Source of the DNA: Clostridia bacterium
GTDB lineage: Bacteria; Bacillota; Clostridia; Christensenellales; Aristaeellaceae
DNA: 51,911 nucleotides
Assembly: GCA_017481825.1 (NCBI GenBank)
Contig: JAFUOR010000096.1
Location: 1-51,911 of the forward strand
Direction: 5' to 3'
Shown piece by piece: positions 17,576-25,357 of the stretch. Numbering within the stretch: position 1 is the stretch's first letter; the number at the start of each line of letters is the position of its first letter. Made by a program: the position numbers and the translations under genes. Below the pieces are notes generated by a model that did no database searches, had not been told where the DNA came from, and saw only the letters and a list, made by a program, of their open reading frames with translations.

Positions 17576-18611
17576 AGCCCTTCACTCCTTCCGTCGCCAG
17601 CTTGATCACGGCCTCGGGGGGATCGATCTTGGGCGCGCGTGGATCAAGCAGCCATGTGCGCGCCTTGTGCGTCGGGGACACCTCAAAGTAGGGCGGACGC
17701 TTCTCGAAATCGATCTTGAGGGCCTTGGGATTGCGGGGGGCAAAGGCATCGCCCTTGACCTCCTGGAAGAGGTTCGGAGGCGTGCCGTGGATGGAATAGA
17801 GGGGCTCGCCCTTCACGCCCATCTGCGGCAGAGAGGACAACAGCGCCCAGGTATATGGGTGCTTGGGCTGATAGAAGACCTCCTCGCACAGTCCGATCTC
17901 AATGATGTCGCCCGCGTACATAACCGCGATGCGATCCGCCACGTTGGCCACCACGCCCAGGTCATGGGTGATGTACACCGTGGTCAGCTCGTACTTCTCC
18001 TTCAAATTGCGGATAAGTCTGAGAATCTGCGCCTGGATGGTCACGTCCAGGGCGGTGGTGGGCTCGTCGCAGATGAGGATTTGGGGCCGACACGCCACGG
18101 CGATGGCGATAACCACGCGCTGGCGCATACCACCGGAGAATTCATGGGGATACTGCCTGGCGCGGCGCTCAGGCTCGGAGATACCCACGTCGGTCAGGAT
18201 GGAGAGCATCTCCTTGCGGGCCTGCTCGCCATGCATATCCTGATGGAGCTCGATGGCCTCAATGATCTGCGCACCGATGGTCTTGAGGGGATTCAGGCTG
18301 GTCATGGGATCCTGCAGAACCATGGCGATTTCCCGCCCGCGCACCTTGAGCCACTGCTTCTCGGTGGTGAACTTCGTCAGATCATCGCCCTTGTAGGTGA
18401 TGGAGCCGCCGTCAATCCAGCCATTAGCGTCCAGCAGGCCCATGAAGGTCTTCACGAACACCGACTTGCCGGAGCCGCTCTCGCCCACGATGGCAAGGCT
18501 TTCGCCCTTATACAGATCAAGGGATACGCCGCGGATGGCGTGCAGCTGACGGCCGCGCAGGTTGAACTTCACGTCCAGATCGCGCACCGAAAGGATGGTT
18601 TCTCTTTCCAC
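17568..18611 (-). CDS. oppD: Oligopeptide ABC transporter ATP-binding protein (OppD/DppD type)
   Basis: 347 residues with Walker A GESGSGKS near 45, Q-loop [13 protein letters not shown], signature FSGGMRQRV, Walker B ILICDEP and switch ITHDLGVV; the C-terminal extension contains the oligopeptide-type [12 protein letters not shown] segment, with a longer than usual tail rich in basic residues. The start is GTG at 18611, with GGGAGGTTG ahead. Partner ATPase of OppF. Confidence 0.92.
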   Translation of the reverse strand: MERETILSVRDLDVKFNLRGRQLHAIRGVSLDLYKGESLAIVGESGSGKSVFVKTFMGLLDANGWIDGGSITYKGDDLTKFTTEKQWLKVRGREIAMVLQDPMTSLNPLKTIGAQIIEAIELHQDMHGEQARKEMLSILTDVGISEPERRARQYPHEFSGGMRQRVVIAIAVACRPQILICDEPTTALDVTIQAQILRLIRNLKEKYELTTVYITHDLGVVANVADRIAVMYAGDIIEIGLCEEVFYQPKHPYTWALLSSLPQMGVKGEPLYSIHGTPPNLFQEVKGDAFAPRNPKALKIDFEKRPPYFEVSPTHKARTWLLDPRAPKIDPPEAVIKLATEGVKGYD

Positions 18612-18627
18612 GTCCGTTCAACCTCCC

Positions 18628-20052
18628 TTACACATGATTCTTGGGATCAGCGGCGTCAGCGAAGGCATTGCCGATGATGTAGAAGGACACCGTCACGATG
18701 GACAGGACGATGGCCGGGAAGATCAGCTGATAGCGCAGCGCCGCAGAGGTGATGAGCTTGCGGCCCTCGTTGATCAGATTGCCCAGAGAGGGCGTATCCA
18801 CCGGCAGACCCAGGCCGATGTAGGTGATGAACACCTCGCTGCCGATGGCGCCGGGGATGGACAGGGCCATGCGCAGTGTGATGACGGACACCAGATAGGG
18901 CAGCAGATTCTTGAGGATGATGCGCCAAGTGCTGGTGCCCAGACAGCGGGAGGCCAGGTTGTAGTCACGATCACGGATGATGACGATCTGATTGCGGATG
19001 AAGCGGGCCATGCCCAGCCATCCGGTGAGGCACATGGCGAAGATCAGCGTCTGCAGGCTGGGCTTCATGATGTAGGATATCAGGATCAGGATGATCGTGT
19101 TGGGGATGTTGTCAATGACGTTGTAGACCTCGGTAAGGATGCGGTCCAGCTTGCGCACATAGCCCCACAGCACGCCCACGAGGATACCTACCAGCGCCTC
19201 GACCAGGGCCACGGAGAAGCCGATGAACAGGCTGGTGCGGGTGCCGCTCCAGACGCGGGACCACAGATCCTGGCCGATGTTGTTCGTGCCGAACCAGAAG
19301 GCATGCTCGGAGGGCAGGATGCGCAGGGATACTTCCTCATTGGCAGTGGCGATTCCATCTTCATTGAGGGTAAATGCAGAGGCCGCCGCATACAGCGCGT
19401 CGCCGCCGTTGGTGTAATCCACCGGGGACATGTACATGTCGATCTGGAAGTTGGAGCGGCTCTCGTAGGGAACGGCAGTGGGATCCTCCGGCAGCTTCAG
19501 CTTGGTCTGGAAGTTGTTCTTCACATAGCCGGTCATGCCGTCGTATTCGATCTTACACCATTCCTCGCCGTATTCCACAAGGGTAAACTTCGTGCGGGCG
19601 TCGAGGCTGGCCAGCACGTTATCCACAGCATACCAGCCCTCGTACTCCTCGACCTCAGCGACATTGAAGACCGCGCCGGCGGAAGCCGTGAGCAGCTCGG
19701 TGGTCAGACTTGGCGAAAGGTTGGAGAGCTGCTGGCCCGTCTGGGGATGATTGTTGATGAGGTTGGCGGGGTACTGGCCGGGCAGATAGGGCTGCAGGAA
19801 GGTGAAGAGCAGCAGCGCCAGCAGCACAAAGAGCAGGCACACCGCCACCTTGTTCTTGAAGAACACCTGCAGGGTGCTCTGCCAGTAGGAATAGTTGGAA
19901 TAGCCGCTCTTTTCAGCAGCCGTGTCGTCATATTCAGCCAGAACGAAGAGCTCGTCCTCATTCACGTTCGCCGCCTGCTCAAGCTCCTTGTCCAGCTTGT
20001 CGGAGAGCGCCTTTTCGAGCTTCTGGCTCTTGCTATCCTTGATACTCAGCAT
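18628..20052 (-). CDS. oppC: Oligopeptide ABC transporter permease (OppC type) with large extracytoplasmic SH3b-like insertion
   Basis: 474 residues, about 170 more than usual. Residues 1-55 are charged and cytoplasmic; TM1 is near 69-88; the conserved OppC core resumes at HAFWFGTNNIGQDLWSRVWSG (250-270) with five further TM segments and the ATPase-coupling loop. Between TM1 and the core is an extracytoplasmic loop of about 160 residues. Residues 126-187 resemble a bacterial SH3 domain, ending EEWCKIEYDGMTGYVKNNF. SH3b domains bind cell-wall peptides, so the loop may contact murein. The start is the ATG one base after the oppB stop. Confidence 0.88.
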   Translation of the reverse strand: MLSIKDSKSQKLEKALSDKLDKELEQAANVNEDELFVLAEYDDTAAEKSGYSNYSYWQSTLQVFFKNKVAVCLLFVLLALLLFTFLQPYLPGQYPANLINNHPQTGQQLSNLSPSLTTELLTASAGAVFNVAEVEEYEGWYAVDNVLASLDARTKFTLVEYGEEWCKIEYDGMTGYVKNNFQTKLKLPEDPTAVPYESRSNFQIDMYMSPVDYTNGGDALYAAASAFTLNEDGIATANEEVSLRILPSEHAFWFGTNNIGQDLWSRVWSGTRTSLFIGFSVALVEALVGILVGVLWGYVRKLDRILTEVYNVIDNIPNTIILILISYIMKPSLQTLIFAMCLTGWLGMARFIRNQIVIIRDRDYNLASRCLGTSTWRIILKNLLPYLVSVITLRMALSIPGAIGSEVFITYIGLGLPVDTPSLGNLINEGRKLITSAALRYQLIFPAIVLSIVTVSFYIIGNAFADAADPKNHV

Positions 20053-20053
20053 A

Positions 20054-20995
20054 TCAGCGCGCACCCTCCTTCTTGACAAAGCTGATTCGGGGATCGATCA
20101 GGCCCATGAGCAGATCGCCCAGCAGCAGGCCCACAATGCCGATACAGCTGTAAATCATGACGATGGCCTGAACCATCGGGTTGTCCTGACGACCGATGAC
20201 GTCCACCAGGAGACCGCCCATGCCAGGGATGGAATAGAGGGATTCGATGTAGATCGAGCCGCTGATGGTGTAGAGGAGCGAGGTGGGGATGTACTGGATC
20301 ATGGGCACGAAGGCATTGCGGAAGACATGCTTCATCATGATCTTCTTATCCGCCACGCCCTTGGCACGGGCCAGGCGGACATAATCCTTATTCATCTCGT
20401 CCACCATGTAGCGGCGCAGCCACATGGCATAAGAAGCCGTGCTGCCCAGTGACATCGAGAAGACCGGCAGAATCCACGTAAGCAGATTCTTCTCGTCAAA
20501 AAGCATCGGAATGTTCAGGGCGCCGGTACCGTACATCTGGATGAAGATGTAATAAACAGCCGCGGGTACCGCATTGATGAGCACGATATATACCGTGCCG
20601 ATTTTATCCCAGAACTTGCCCTTGCTACGGGCCATGGCCGTACCCAGAGGGATGCCCATCAGCAGGGAGAGCGCCATGGACATGACGCCCAGTTTGATGG
20701 AGACCGGAGCCTTCCTGGCGATGATCTCCGCAATGGACGCGCCCGCACTGTAACGCGCAGAGGTGCCCAGATCGCCATGGAACAGACCCACAAAGAAGTT
20801 CCACAGCTGCACGGGGATGGGATCGTTCAGACCCAGCTGATTGAGCTTGGCCTGAATAGTGGCTGCATCCGCCTTTTCAAAATTGTCAAAATAACCCTCG
20901 ATGGGCATCTGACGCAGCAGCACAAACACCACCGTCACGATGATGCACAGGGTGATCAGCGACGAAGCCAGTCGCTTGAAGGAGTACTTCAGCAT
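20054..20995 (-). CDS. oppB: Oligopeptide ABC transporter permease (OppB type)
   Basis: 313 residues with six predicted membrane segments. It opens with the usual LKYSFKRLASSLITL and has the family segment FHGDLGTSARY. The EAA-type coupling loop DYVRLARAKGVADKKIMMKH is near 200-220 and binds the ATPases. It forms the membrane channel with OppC. It is separated from the binding-protein gene by about 150 bases containing a hairpin, an arrangement that commonly gives less permease than binding protein. Confidence 0.92.
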   Translation of the reverse strand: MLKYSFKRLASSLITLCIIVTVVFVLLRQMPIEGYFDNFEKADAATIQAKLNQLGLNDPIPVQLWNFFVGLFHGDLGTSARYSAGASIAEIIARKAPVSIKLGVMSMALSLLMGIPLGTAMARSKGKFWDKIGTVYIVLINAVPAAVYYIFIQMYGTGALNIPMLFDEKNLLTWILPVFSMSLGSTASYAMWLRRYMVDEMNKDYVRLARAKGVADKKIMMKHVFRNAFVPMIQYIPTSLLYTISGSIYIESLYSIPGMGGLLVDVIGRQDNPMVQAIVMIYSCIGIVGLLLGDLLMGLIDPRISFVKKEGAR

Positions 20996-21092
20996 GAAAA
21001 TTCACAACCTTTATCGGGCGATACACGCCCGCTTTGGGGCATGTGGTAACCATATTTGCCAATAAGAGGGAACACCTGAAATGACACCGAGA

Positions 21093-21122
21093 GCCCGGAC
21101 GACGCGACTGCGCCGCCCGGGC
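21093..21122 (-). terminator. Hairpin between binding-protein and permease genes (partial terminator)
   Basis: GCCCGG (21093-21098) pairs with CCGGGC (21117-21122), and the GC-rich interior can pair further. There is only a weak U-rich stretch beyond it on the minus strand. It probably lets a fraction of transcripts continue into oppB. Confidence 0.5.
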
Positions 21123-21149
21123 AGTATGAATACCTGTTTTGTTTGTGCC

Positions 21150-23027
21150 TTACTCAGCAGCCTCGGCCAGCGCGGCGCGCTCCTTTTCCCACTGCTCATA
21201 GGCATCCCAGTACTGGTCGGTGCTCATGGGCGCGTCCAGCAGGGTCTGGCCCTTATAGCGCTCGTTGGAGATGCCGAAGGGCGCGAACTGAGCCTCGAAG
21301 GGATTCAGGCGGGAGGCGGTGTAGCCGCCATTGTCATAGCCGTAGGGAATGACAATGGCATTCTCGATCAGGAAGGCCTCGGCGGTGGCATAAGCCGCGT
21401 AGCGGGCCTGCAGATCATCAGTGATGGCGCGGGCGGCGTCAACCAGCTTGTAGTACTCACTCACACCGTTCTCATCCAGGTACTCCGTGGCCAGTTCGGG
21501 CCAGTTGTAGGTACCATTGTAGAAGGGATCGGTGTAGGTGTTGGGATCGGCGTAGTCAGGACCCCAGTTGCACTTCATCAGCGCGTACTTGCCGGAGCGG
21601 CGGACGTCCTTGAGGAAGCCGGAGGAAGGACGAGGCTCAACGAGGATGTCAATATAATCGGCACCCAGGAGCTTCTCCAGCTGCTGCTCGACAACGGTGC
21701 ACTCCTCAGCCCAGGAAGAGCTGCTGGAGTTGTAGGGCATGAGGATCTTGACGGGCAGCGTCGCACCGGCAGCAAGCAGCTCAGCCTTGGCGGCCTCGGC
21801 ATACTCCTTGGCCTTCTCTTCGTTGAAGGTAGCGGTGCCAAGGGCAGTGATCGCATCCAGAGCGCCCATCTTGGTGTAGTCCACGCCGTCGATGGAGACG
21901 AACTCGGGCGGGGTCACGGTATTGAACAGAATGGACTCGGGGTTATCGGGCTCCATGACCTTCTTCGAACTGACGCGGTTCAGGCCCCAGTACAGGGACT
22001 GGCGGAAGTTCTCGTTGTTCACGGCGATCTTCCAGTTCTCAGGCTCGTACTCAGCCTCGAACTGAGGATCGAAGTTGAAGGCCCAGAAGTAGGTGTAGAA
22101 GCCGCTCTGACGCACGGGGCGGATCAGGTTGGCCGTCTCCTCAGATTTCAGCCAATCAGAGGCGATGGTAGAGGTGATGGAAGCATCGTCCACCTCACCG
22201 CGGCGGAACATCTCAGGAGAAACCGTGCTGGCTTCCTTGTTGTACTCCTGCTCGATGCGGTCGATGAAGACGTTCTTGGCATCCCAGTTGCTCTCATTCT
22301 TGGCGTAGACGCGCATCTCCTGGGGCTTGAAGGTCTCCAGAATGTAGGCGCCGCAGTAGAGCAGATTCTCGTTGCTGGTGGCAACGCCGAAGTCAGCGCC
22401 CTTCTCCGCCAGGAAATCGCCATTCACGGGCATGAAGCACACGTAGGTCAGCATGGAGAGGAAGTAGGGCACGGGCTCCACCAGGGTGTACTGCAGGGTA
22501 TAATCGTCCAGCGCCTTGACGCCAACGGTTTCAAAGTCCATCACGGGATAGGGCTCGGCGCCCTCCTCGGGAGTGCTGGTGCCCAGGTAATAATCCTCAG
22601 CGCCGGCGATGACGGAGTAGAAGATGTTGGCGGTAGAGGAAGCATTCTTTGCATCCAGAATGTACTTGGCAGCGGAGACAAAGTCATGCGCGGTGACCTT
22701 GGCATAGAAGCTGCCATCAGCCTTCACCCAGGTTGCATCCTGACGGAGCTTGAAGGTGTAGGTCAGATTCTCGGCGTCATACACCCAGCTCTCAGCCAGG
22801 GAGGGCTGAACCTCGCCGTACTTGTTGTACTCCACCAGCGTATCAATCACGTTGGCAGCCATCGCGAACTCATTGGTAGTCGCGGTGGTCAGGTAGTTCA
22901 GGGAAGTGACCTCGCCGGAATACAGCGTGCGGTAGGCCGTCTGCTCTTTTTCCGCCTCGTTCTCAGGCTTGCTGCATGCAGTCAGCACAAGCACCAGACA
23001 CAGCAGCATGGCAATGATTCTCTTCAT
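21150..23027 (-). CDS. oppA: Oligopeptide-binding lipoprotein (solute-binding protein family 5)
   Basis: 625 residues. The N-terminus is a lipoprotein signal with lipobox LTAC (Cys18), so the protein is anchored on the outer face of the membrane. The rest is an SBP_bac_5 domain: LYSGEVTSLNYL opening, AESW..TYTFKLRQDATW, and TAHDFVSAAKYILD. It captures peptides and delivers them to OppBCDF. The start at 23027 follows GGAGGGAAAAG; the longer frame runs through the promoter. Peptide class is not readable from sequence; the downstream genes suggest D-amino-acid-containing peptides. Confidence 0.92.
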   Translation of the reverse strand: MKRIIAMLLCLVLVLTACSKPENEAEKEQTAYRTLYSGEVTSLNYLTTATTNEFAMAANVIDTLVEYNKYGEVQPSLAESWVYDAENLTYTFKLRQDATWVKADGSFYAKVTAHDFVSAAKYILDAKNASSTANIFYSVIAGAEDYYLGTSTPEEGAEPYPVMDFETVGVKALDDYTLQYTLVEPVPYFLSMLTYVCFMPVNGDFLAEKGADFGVATSNENLLYCGAYILETFKPQEMRVYAKNESNWDAKNVFIDRIEQEYNKEASTVSPEMFRRGEVDDASITSTIASDWLKSEETANLIRPVRQSGFYTYFWAFNFDPQFEAEYEPENWKIAVNNENFRQSLYWGLNRVSSKKVMEPDNPESILFNTVTPPEFVSIDGVDYTKMGALDAITALGTATFNEEKAKEYAEAAKAELLAAGATLPVKILMPYNSSSSSWAEECTVVEQQLEKLLGADYIDILVEPRPSSGFLKDVRRSGKYALMKCNWGPDYADPNTYTDPFYNGTYNWPELATEYLDENGVSEYYKLVDAARAITDDLQARYAAYATAEAFLIENAIVIPYGYDNGGYTASRLNPFEAQFAPFGISNERYKGQTLLDAPMSTDQYWDAYEQWEKERAALAEAAE

Positions 23028-23056
23028 TATCTTTTCCCTCCTGCTTCTCAATATAG

Positions 23057-23072
23057 CGGACACCTTTGTCCG
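23057..23072. promoter_or_regulatory. Perfect inverted repeat in the oppA leader
   Basis: CGGACA-CCTT-TGTCCG lies just downstream of the -10 element, in the transcribed leader, with partly symmetric AT flanks. It could be an operator or a 5' mRNA hairpin. Confidence 0.5.
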
Positions 23073-23081
23073 ATATGCGGT

Positions 23082-23110
23082 ATCATACCATAGTTCTGAT
23101 GCAATTGCAA
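23082..23110 (-). promoter_or_regulatory. Promoter of the opp operon
   Basis: On the minus strand TTGCAA (23105-23110) and TATGAT (23082-23087) are 17 bases apart. It lies 55 bases upstream of the oppA start and below a cluster of ATGCAAAT octamers. Confidence 0.72.
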
Positions 23111-23126
23111 TCTTTGTACACAAAAA

Positions 23127-23208
23127 ATGCAAATTCAGGCACCATTTGATGCGGGAAATGCCATCCCTTCGTTTGCATTTGCATCCGAACGGAATATCCA
23201 ATGCAAAT
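23127..23208. repeat. Cluster of ATGCAAAT octamers upstream of the opp promoter
   Basis: ATGCAAAT occurs at 23127-23134 and 23201-23208, its complement ATTTGCAT at 23177-23184, with an overlapping TTTGCATT at 23172-23179. The spacer is AT-rich compared with the surrounding genes. The position upstream of the -35 suggests binding sites for an activator or nutritional repressor. Confidence 0.5.
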
Positions 23209-23229
23209 TTCCGGCCCATTTGACCCTTT

Positions 23230-24606
23230 TCAGAGCGTTTCGCAGCTGATCATGGCAGCGCGTCCGTTCAGCTGGCGCATGGTGAAGGGCAGCTCCGCGC
23301 CGATGCGCTCCAGCTCGCCGGACTGATTATCGTAGGGATCGACCCGCAGTGCGTGCATCTCAGGGGTGAGCTCCGCCTGGAACTCGCGATTGGCAGCCAT
23401 GCGCATGGGATCGATGTTGCCGAAGTAGAAGCGGTGGCGCTCGGCATTGCCATAGCGATAGGCGCTGCCACCGTAGCTGCAATCGGCAAAGAGCCAGCCC
23501 CAGCCCTCAAGGTAGAACTGTGCCCAGTCATGGCTGCCGGTGTAGCCGGGCTCCACCGCCATGCCGCTCTGCCAGCGGGCAGGAATACCCAGTATGCGGC
23601 AGAGGTTGATGAACAGCAGCGCCTGCAAGCCGCAGTCTCCCTTGAGGTTCACGGCGCAGTAATCGCCCAGGTCATCCACCTGGAAATAGTCGCGCATGAA
23701 GCTGTACTCGACCTTGGTGGTCACAAATTCGTAAACCTTCCACGCCAGCCTGGCAGGGGCGGTCTCCTCCCCTGCGATTTCCCTGGCCAGCGACCTCAAA
23801 TAGGGCGTGAAGCGGATGAACGCGCCGCTCTGGGCCAGGTCATCCGCGCAGACAGGGGCAGCGGCGGGATACAGGGGCGCATCCGGCACAGGGGCATTCA
23901 GTGGATCGGCGTAGCGGATGGTGCTGACGTAGCGGTAACGGAGGCGGAACTCCCGCCACTCACCGAGGCTCTGCTGCCAGTGGGCCGTGCGGGCGGGGGC
24001 GTCTTCGGCGGCGATGCCGTCCGGGTCGCCGTCAAGCAGGACGATCTCACTCTGCTGGGCACAGGCTGCCGGGAAGGGCAGGTGTGCAAGGTATTGACCG
24101 GGCACGAAGTCCTCCTTATCCACATAGAGGCTGGTTTCCAGCGTGATGCGGCGGGAGAGACTCCCCTTCTCCTTGATCTCATGCATCATGGGATCAAGCC
24201 ACTCACTGACCGGGCTGACCTCCTTGCCCGCCTTGCGCATCAGCTCGGGATACTTGGCGATGCTCCGGTGGAAGCGCACGAAATAGCGCTTCTGGCCGCC
24301 TATATAAATGAAGTCAATGCGCCCTGCCAGCTCCCACTCGTCGAATTCCTCCGCCGTCATGGCAGGAACGAGCTCCTGCAATTTGGCAATAGCCTGCTCG
24401 CGGTTCCAGGGGTACTGGGTCGGCAGACGGCGGATGCGCTCCCGCTCGCACATCAGACGTGCGCGGAGCAGCTCCGGCAGCTCCTGCGTCAGGCGCAGGT
24501 CAATTGCCCGGATCGCCCCCTCCAGATCGCCTGCCCACTTGCGCTTGAGAATATCCTCCGGCAGCGGCATCGAAAGCGAATCAACACATTGCTTGATGTT
24601 CATCAT
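23230..24606 (-). CDS. Transglutaminase-like (papain-fold) protein
   Basis: 458 residues without signal peptide or membrane segment. The C-terminal half is a transglutaminase-like core with a complete catalytic triad: Cys325 (LKGDCGLQALL), His359 (TGSHDWAQF) and Asp375 (FADCSYGG). The N-terminal 200 residues are helical and then beta-rich and unfamiliar. Bacterial members are mostly peptidases or amidases. Upstream of a peptide importer, and given no export signal, processing of imported peptides is conceivable. Two consecutive ATG codons (24606, 24603) follow AGGAGG; either may be used. Confidence 0.82.
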   Translation of the reverse strand: MMNIKQCVDSLSMPLPEDILKRKWAGDLEGAIRAIDLRLTQELPELLRARLMCERERIRRLPTQYPWNREQAIAKLQELVPAMTAEEFDEWELAGRIDFIYIGGQKRYFVRFHRSIAKYPELMRKAGKEVSPVSEWLDPMMHEIKEKGSLSRRITLETSLYVDKEDFVPGQYLAHLPFPAACAQQSEIVLLDGDPDGIAAEDAPARTAHWQQSLGEWREFRLRYRYVSTIRYADPLNAPVPDAPLYPAAAPVCADDLAQSGAFIRFTPYLRSLAREIAGEETAPARLAWKVYEFVTTKVEYSFMRDYFQVDDLGDYCAVNLKGDCGLQALLFINLCRILGIPARWQSGMAVEPGYTGSHDWAQFYLEGWGWLFADCSYGGSAYRYGNAERHRFYFGNIDPMRMAANREFQAELTPEMHALRVDPYDNQSGELERIGAELPFTMRQLNGRAAMISCETL

Positions 24607-24632
24607 CCCAGCCTCCTGAACGTGATGAAGCT

Positions 24633-24641
24633 ATTGTAGCA
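24633..24641 (-). promoter_or_regulatory. Extended -10 promoter candidate for the transglutaminase-like gene
   Basis: The minus strand reads TGCTACAAT, a TGn-extended -10, about 27 bases upstream of the start codon. No good -35 hexamer is present at the expected distance. Confidence 0.45.
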
Positions 24642-24688
24642 CATTTCGCAGTGTCCTGGCTGGAAAATGCACGGAAAGAACAATCGGC

Positions 24689-25249
24689 TCAGTCCACCCA
24701 GGCACTATAATCGAAGGAGCCGTTGTATTCGACGGTCTCTGGCGCCGCATAGTGGACGATCCCCTTGCCTGTCAGGCGGCGGATGACGCCTCCGTGGGCC
24801 ACCACGGCGATGCGCTCATAGCCGTGGTCGTAATACTTGCGATAGACGGGGTCCGTGCGCCTGATGATGTCATCAACAGACTCCCACCTGCGCGTTTCGC
24901 CGGGAGGATAAACGCCCTTGCAGGCCCAGAAGTCCTGATGCAGCGCAAAGGACTCCTCGCTGGTTTTGTACTGGTAGGTCAGATCGGGTTCCCATTCGCG
25001 CAGATCGATTTCGACGGTGAGGGGAATCCCCGTTTTCCGGGAAATGATAGCCGCTGTTTGCAGCGCGCGGGTCAGGGGCGATGCCACGATGAGCTGCACA
25101 CCTTGCATTTCAGGACTGTCCGCGGCAGCTTCTGCCTGACGGACGCCCTCCTCCGTCAGCGGCGCAAGGGAACGTCCGTGGCCGATGAAGCCGCGCTCAT
25201 CAACAGGGGTGTAGTCGGGCTTTCCGTGGCGGATGAGAACGATTTGCAT
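24689..25249 (-). CDS. Histidine phosphatase superfamily protein (phosphoglycerate mutase-like)
   Basis: 186 residues with the RHG motif at the start (VLIRHGKPDY; phosphorylated His near residue 8), SPLTRALQTA with the family arginine, a central acid and the second His in VVAHGGVIR. The branch contains small-molecule phosphatases and cofactor-dependent mutases; the substrate is unknown. AAGGAGG precedes the ATG at 25249, and a longer frame in the promoter is rejected. It is divergent from the GTPase gene. Confidence 0.88.
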   Translation of the reverse strand: MQIVLIRHGKPDYTPVDERGFIGHGRSLAPLTEEGVRQAEAAADSPEMQGVQLIVASPLTRALQTAAIISRKTGIPLTVEIDLREWEPDLTYQYKTSEESFALHQDFWACKGVYPPGETRRWESVDDIIRRTDPVYRKYYDHGYERIAVVAHGGVIRRLTGKGIVHYAAPETVEYNGSFDYSAWVD

Positions 25250-25283
25250 GGCGGAAGCCTCCTTCTTTGGCAGAATATCAGCC

Positions 25284-25313
25284 ATTGTATCACACTCTTG
25301 CCCAGGAACGCAA
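25284..25313 (-). promoter_or_regulatory. Promoter of the histidine phosphatase gene
   Basis: On the minus strand TTGCGT (25308-25313), an 18-base spacer and TGATACAAT, an extended -10. It overlaps the oppositely directed promoter of the GTPase gene, so the two may interfere. Confidence 0.65.
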
Positions 25314-25326
25314 GGTGTGGTATCAT
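25298..25326 (+). promoter_or_regulatory. Promoter of the TetM-like GTPase gene
   Basis: TTGCCC (25298-25303) and TATCAT (25321-25326) with a 17-base spacer, 31 bases ahead of the start codon. No attenuator leader peptide of the tet(M) kind fits in this short leader. Confidence 0.65.
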
Positions 25327-25357
25327 CTTAGCAGACGAAAGCAAAGGAGCAACCCTC

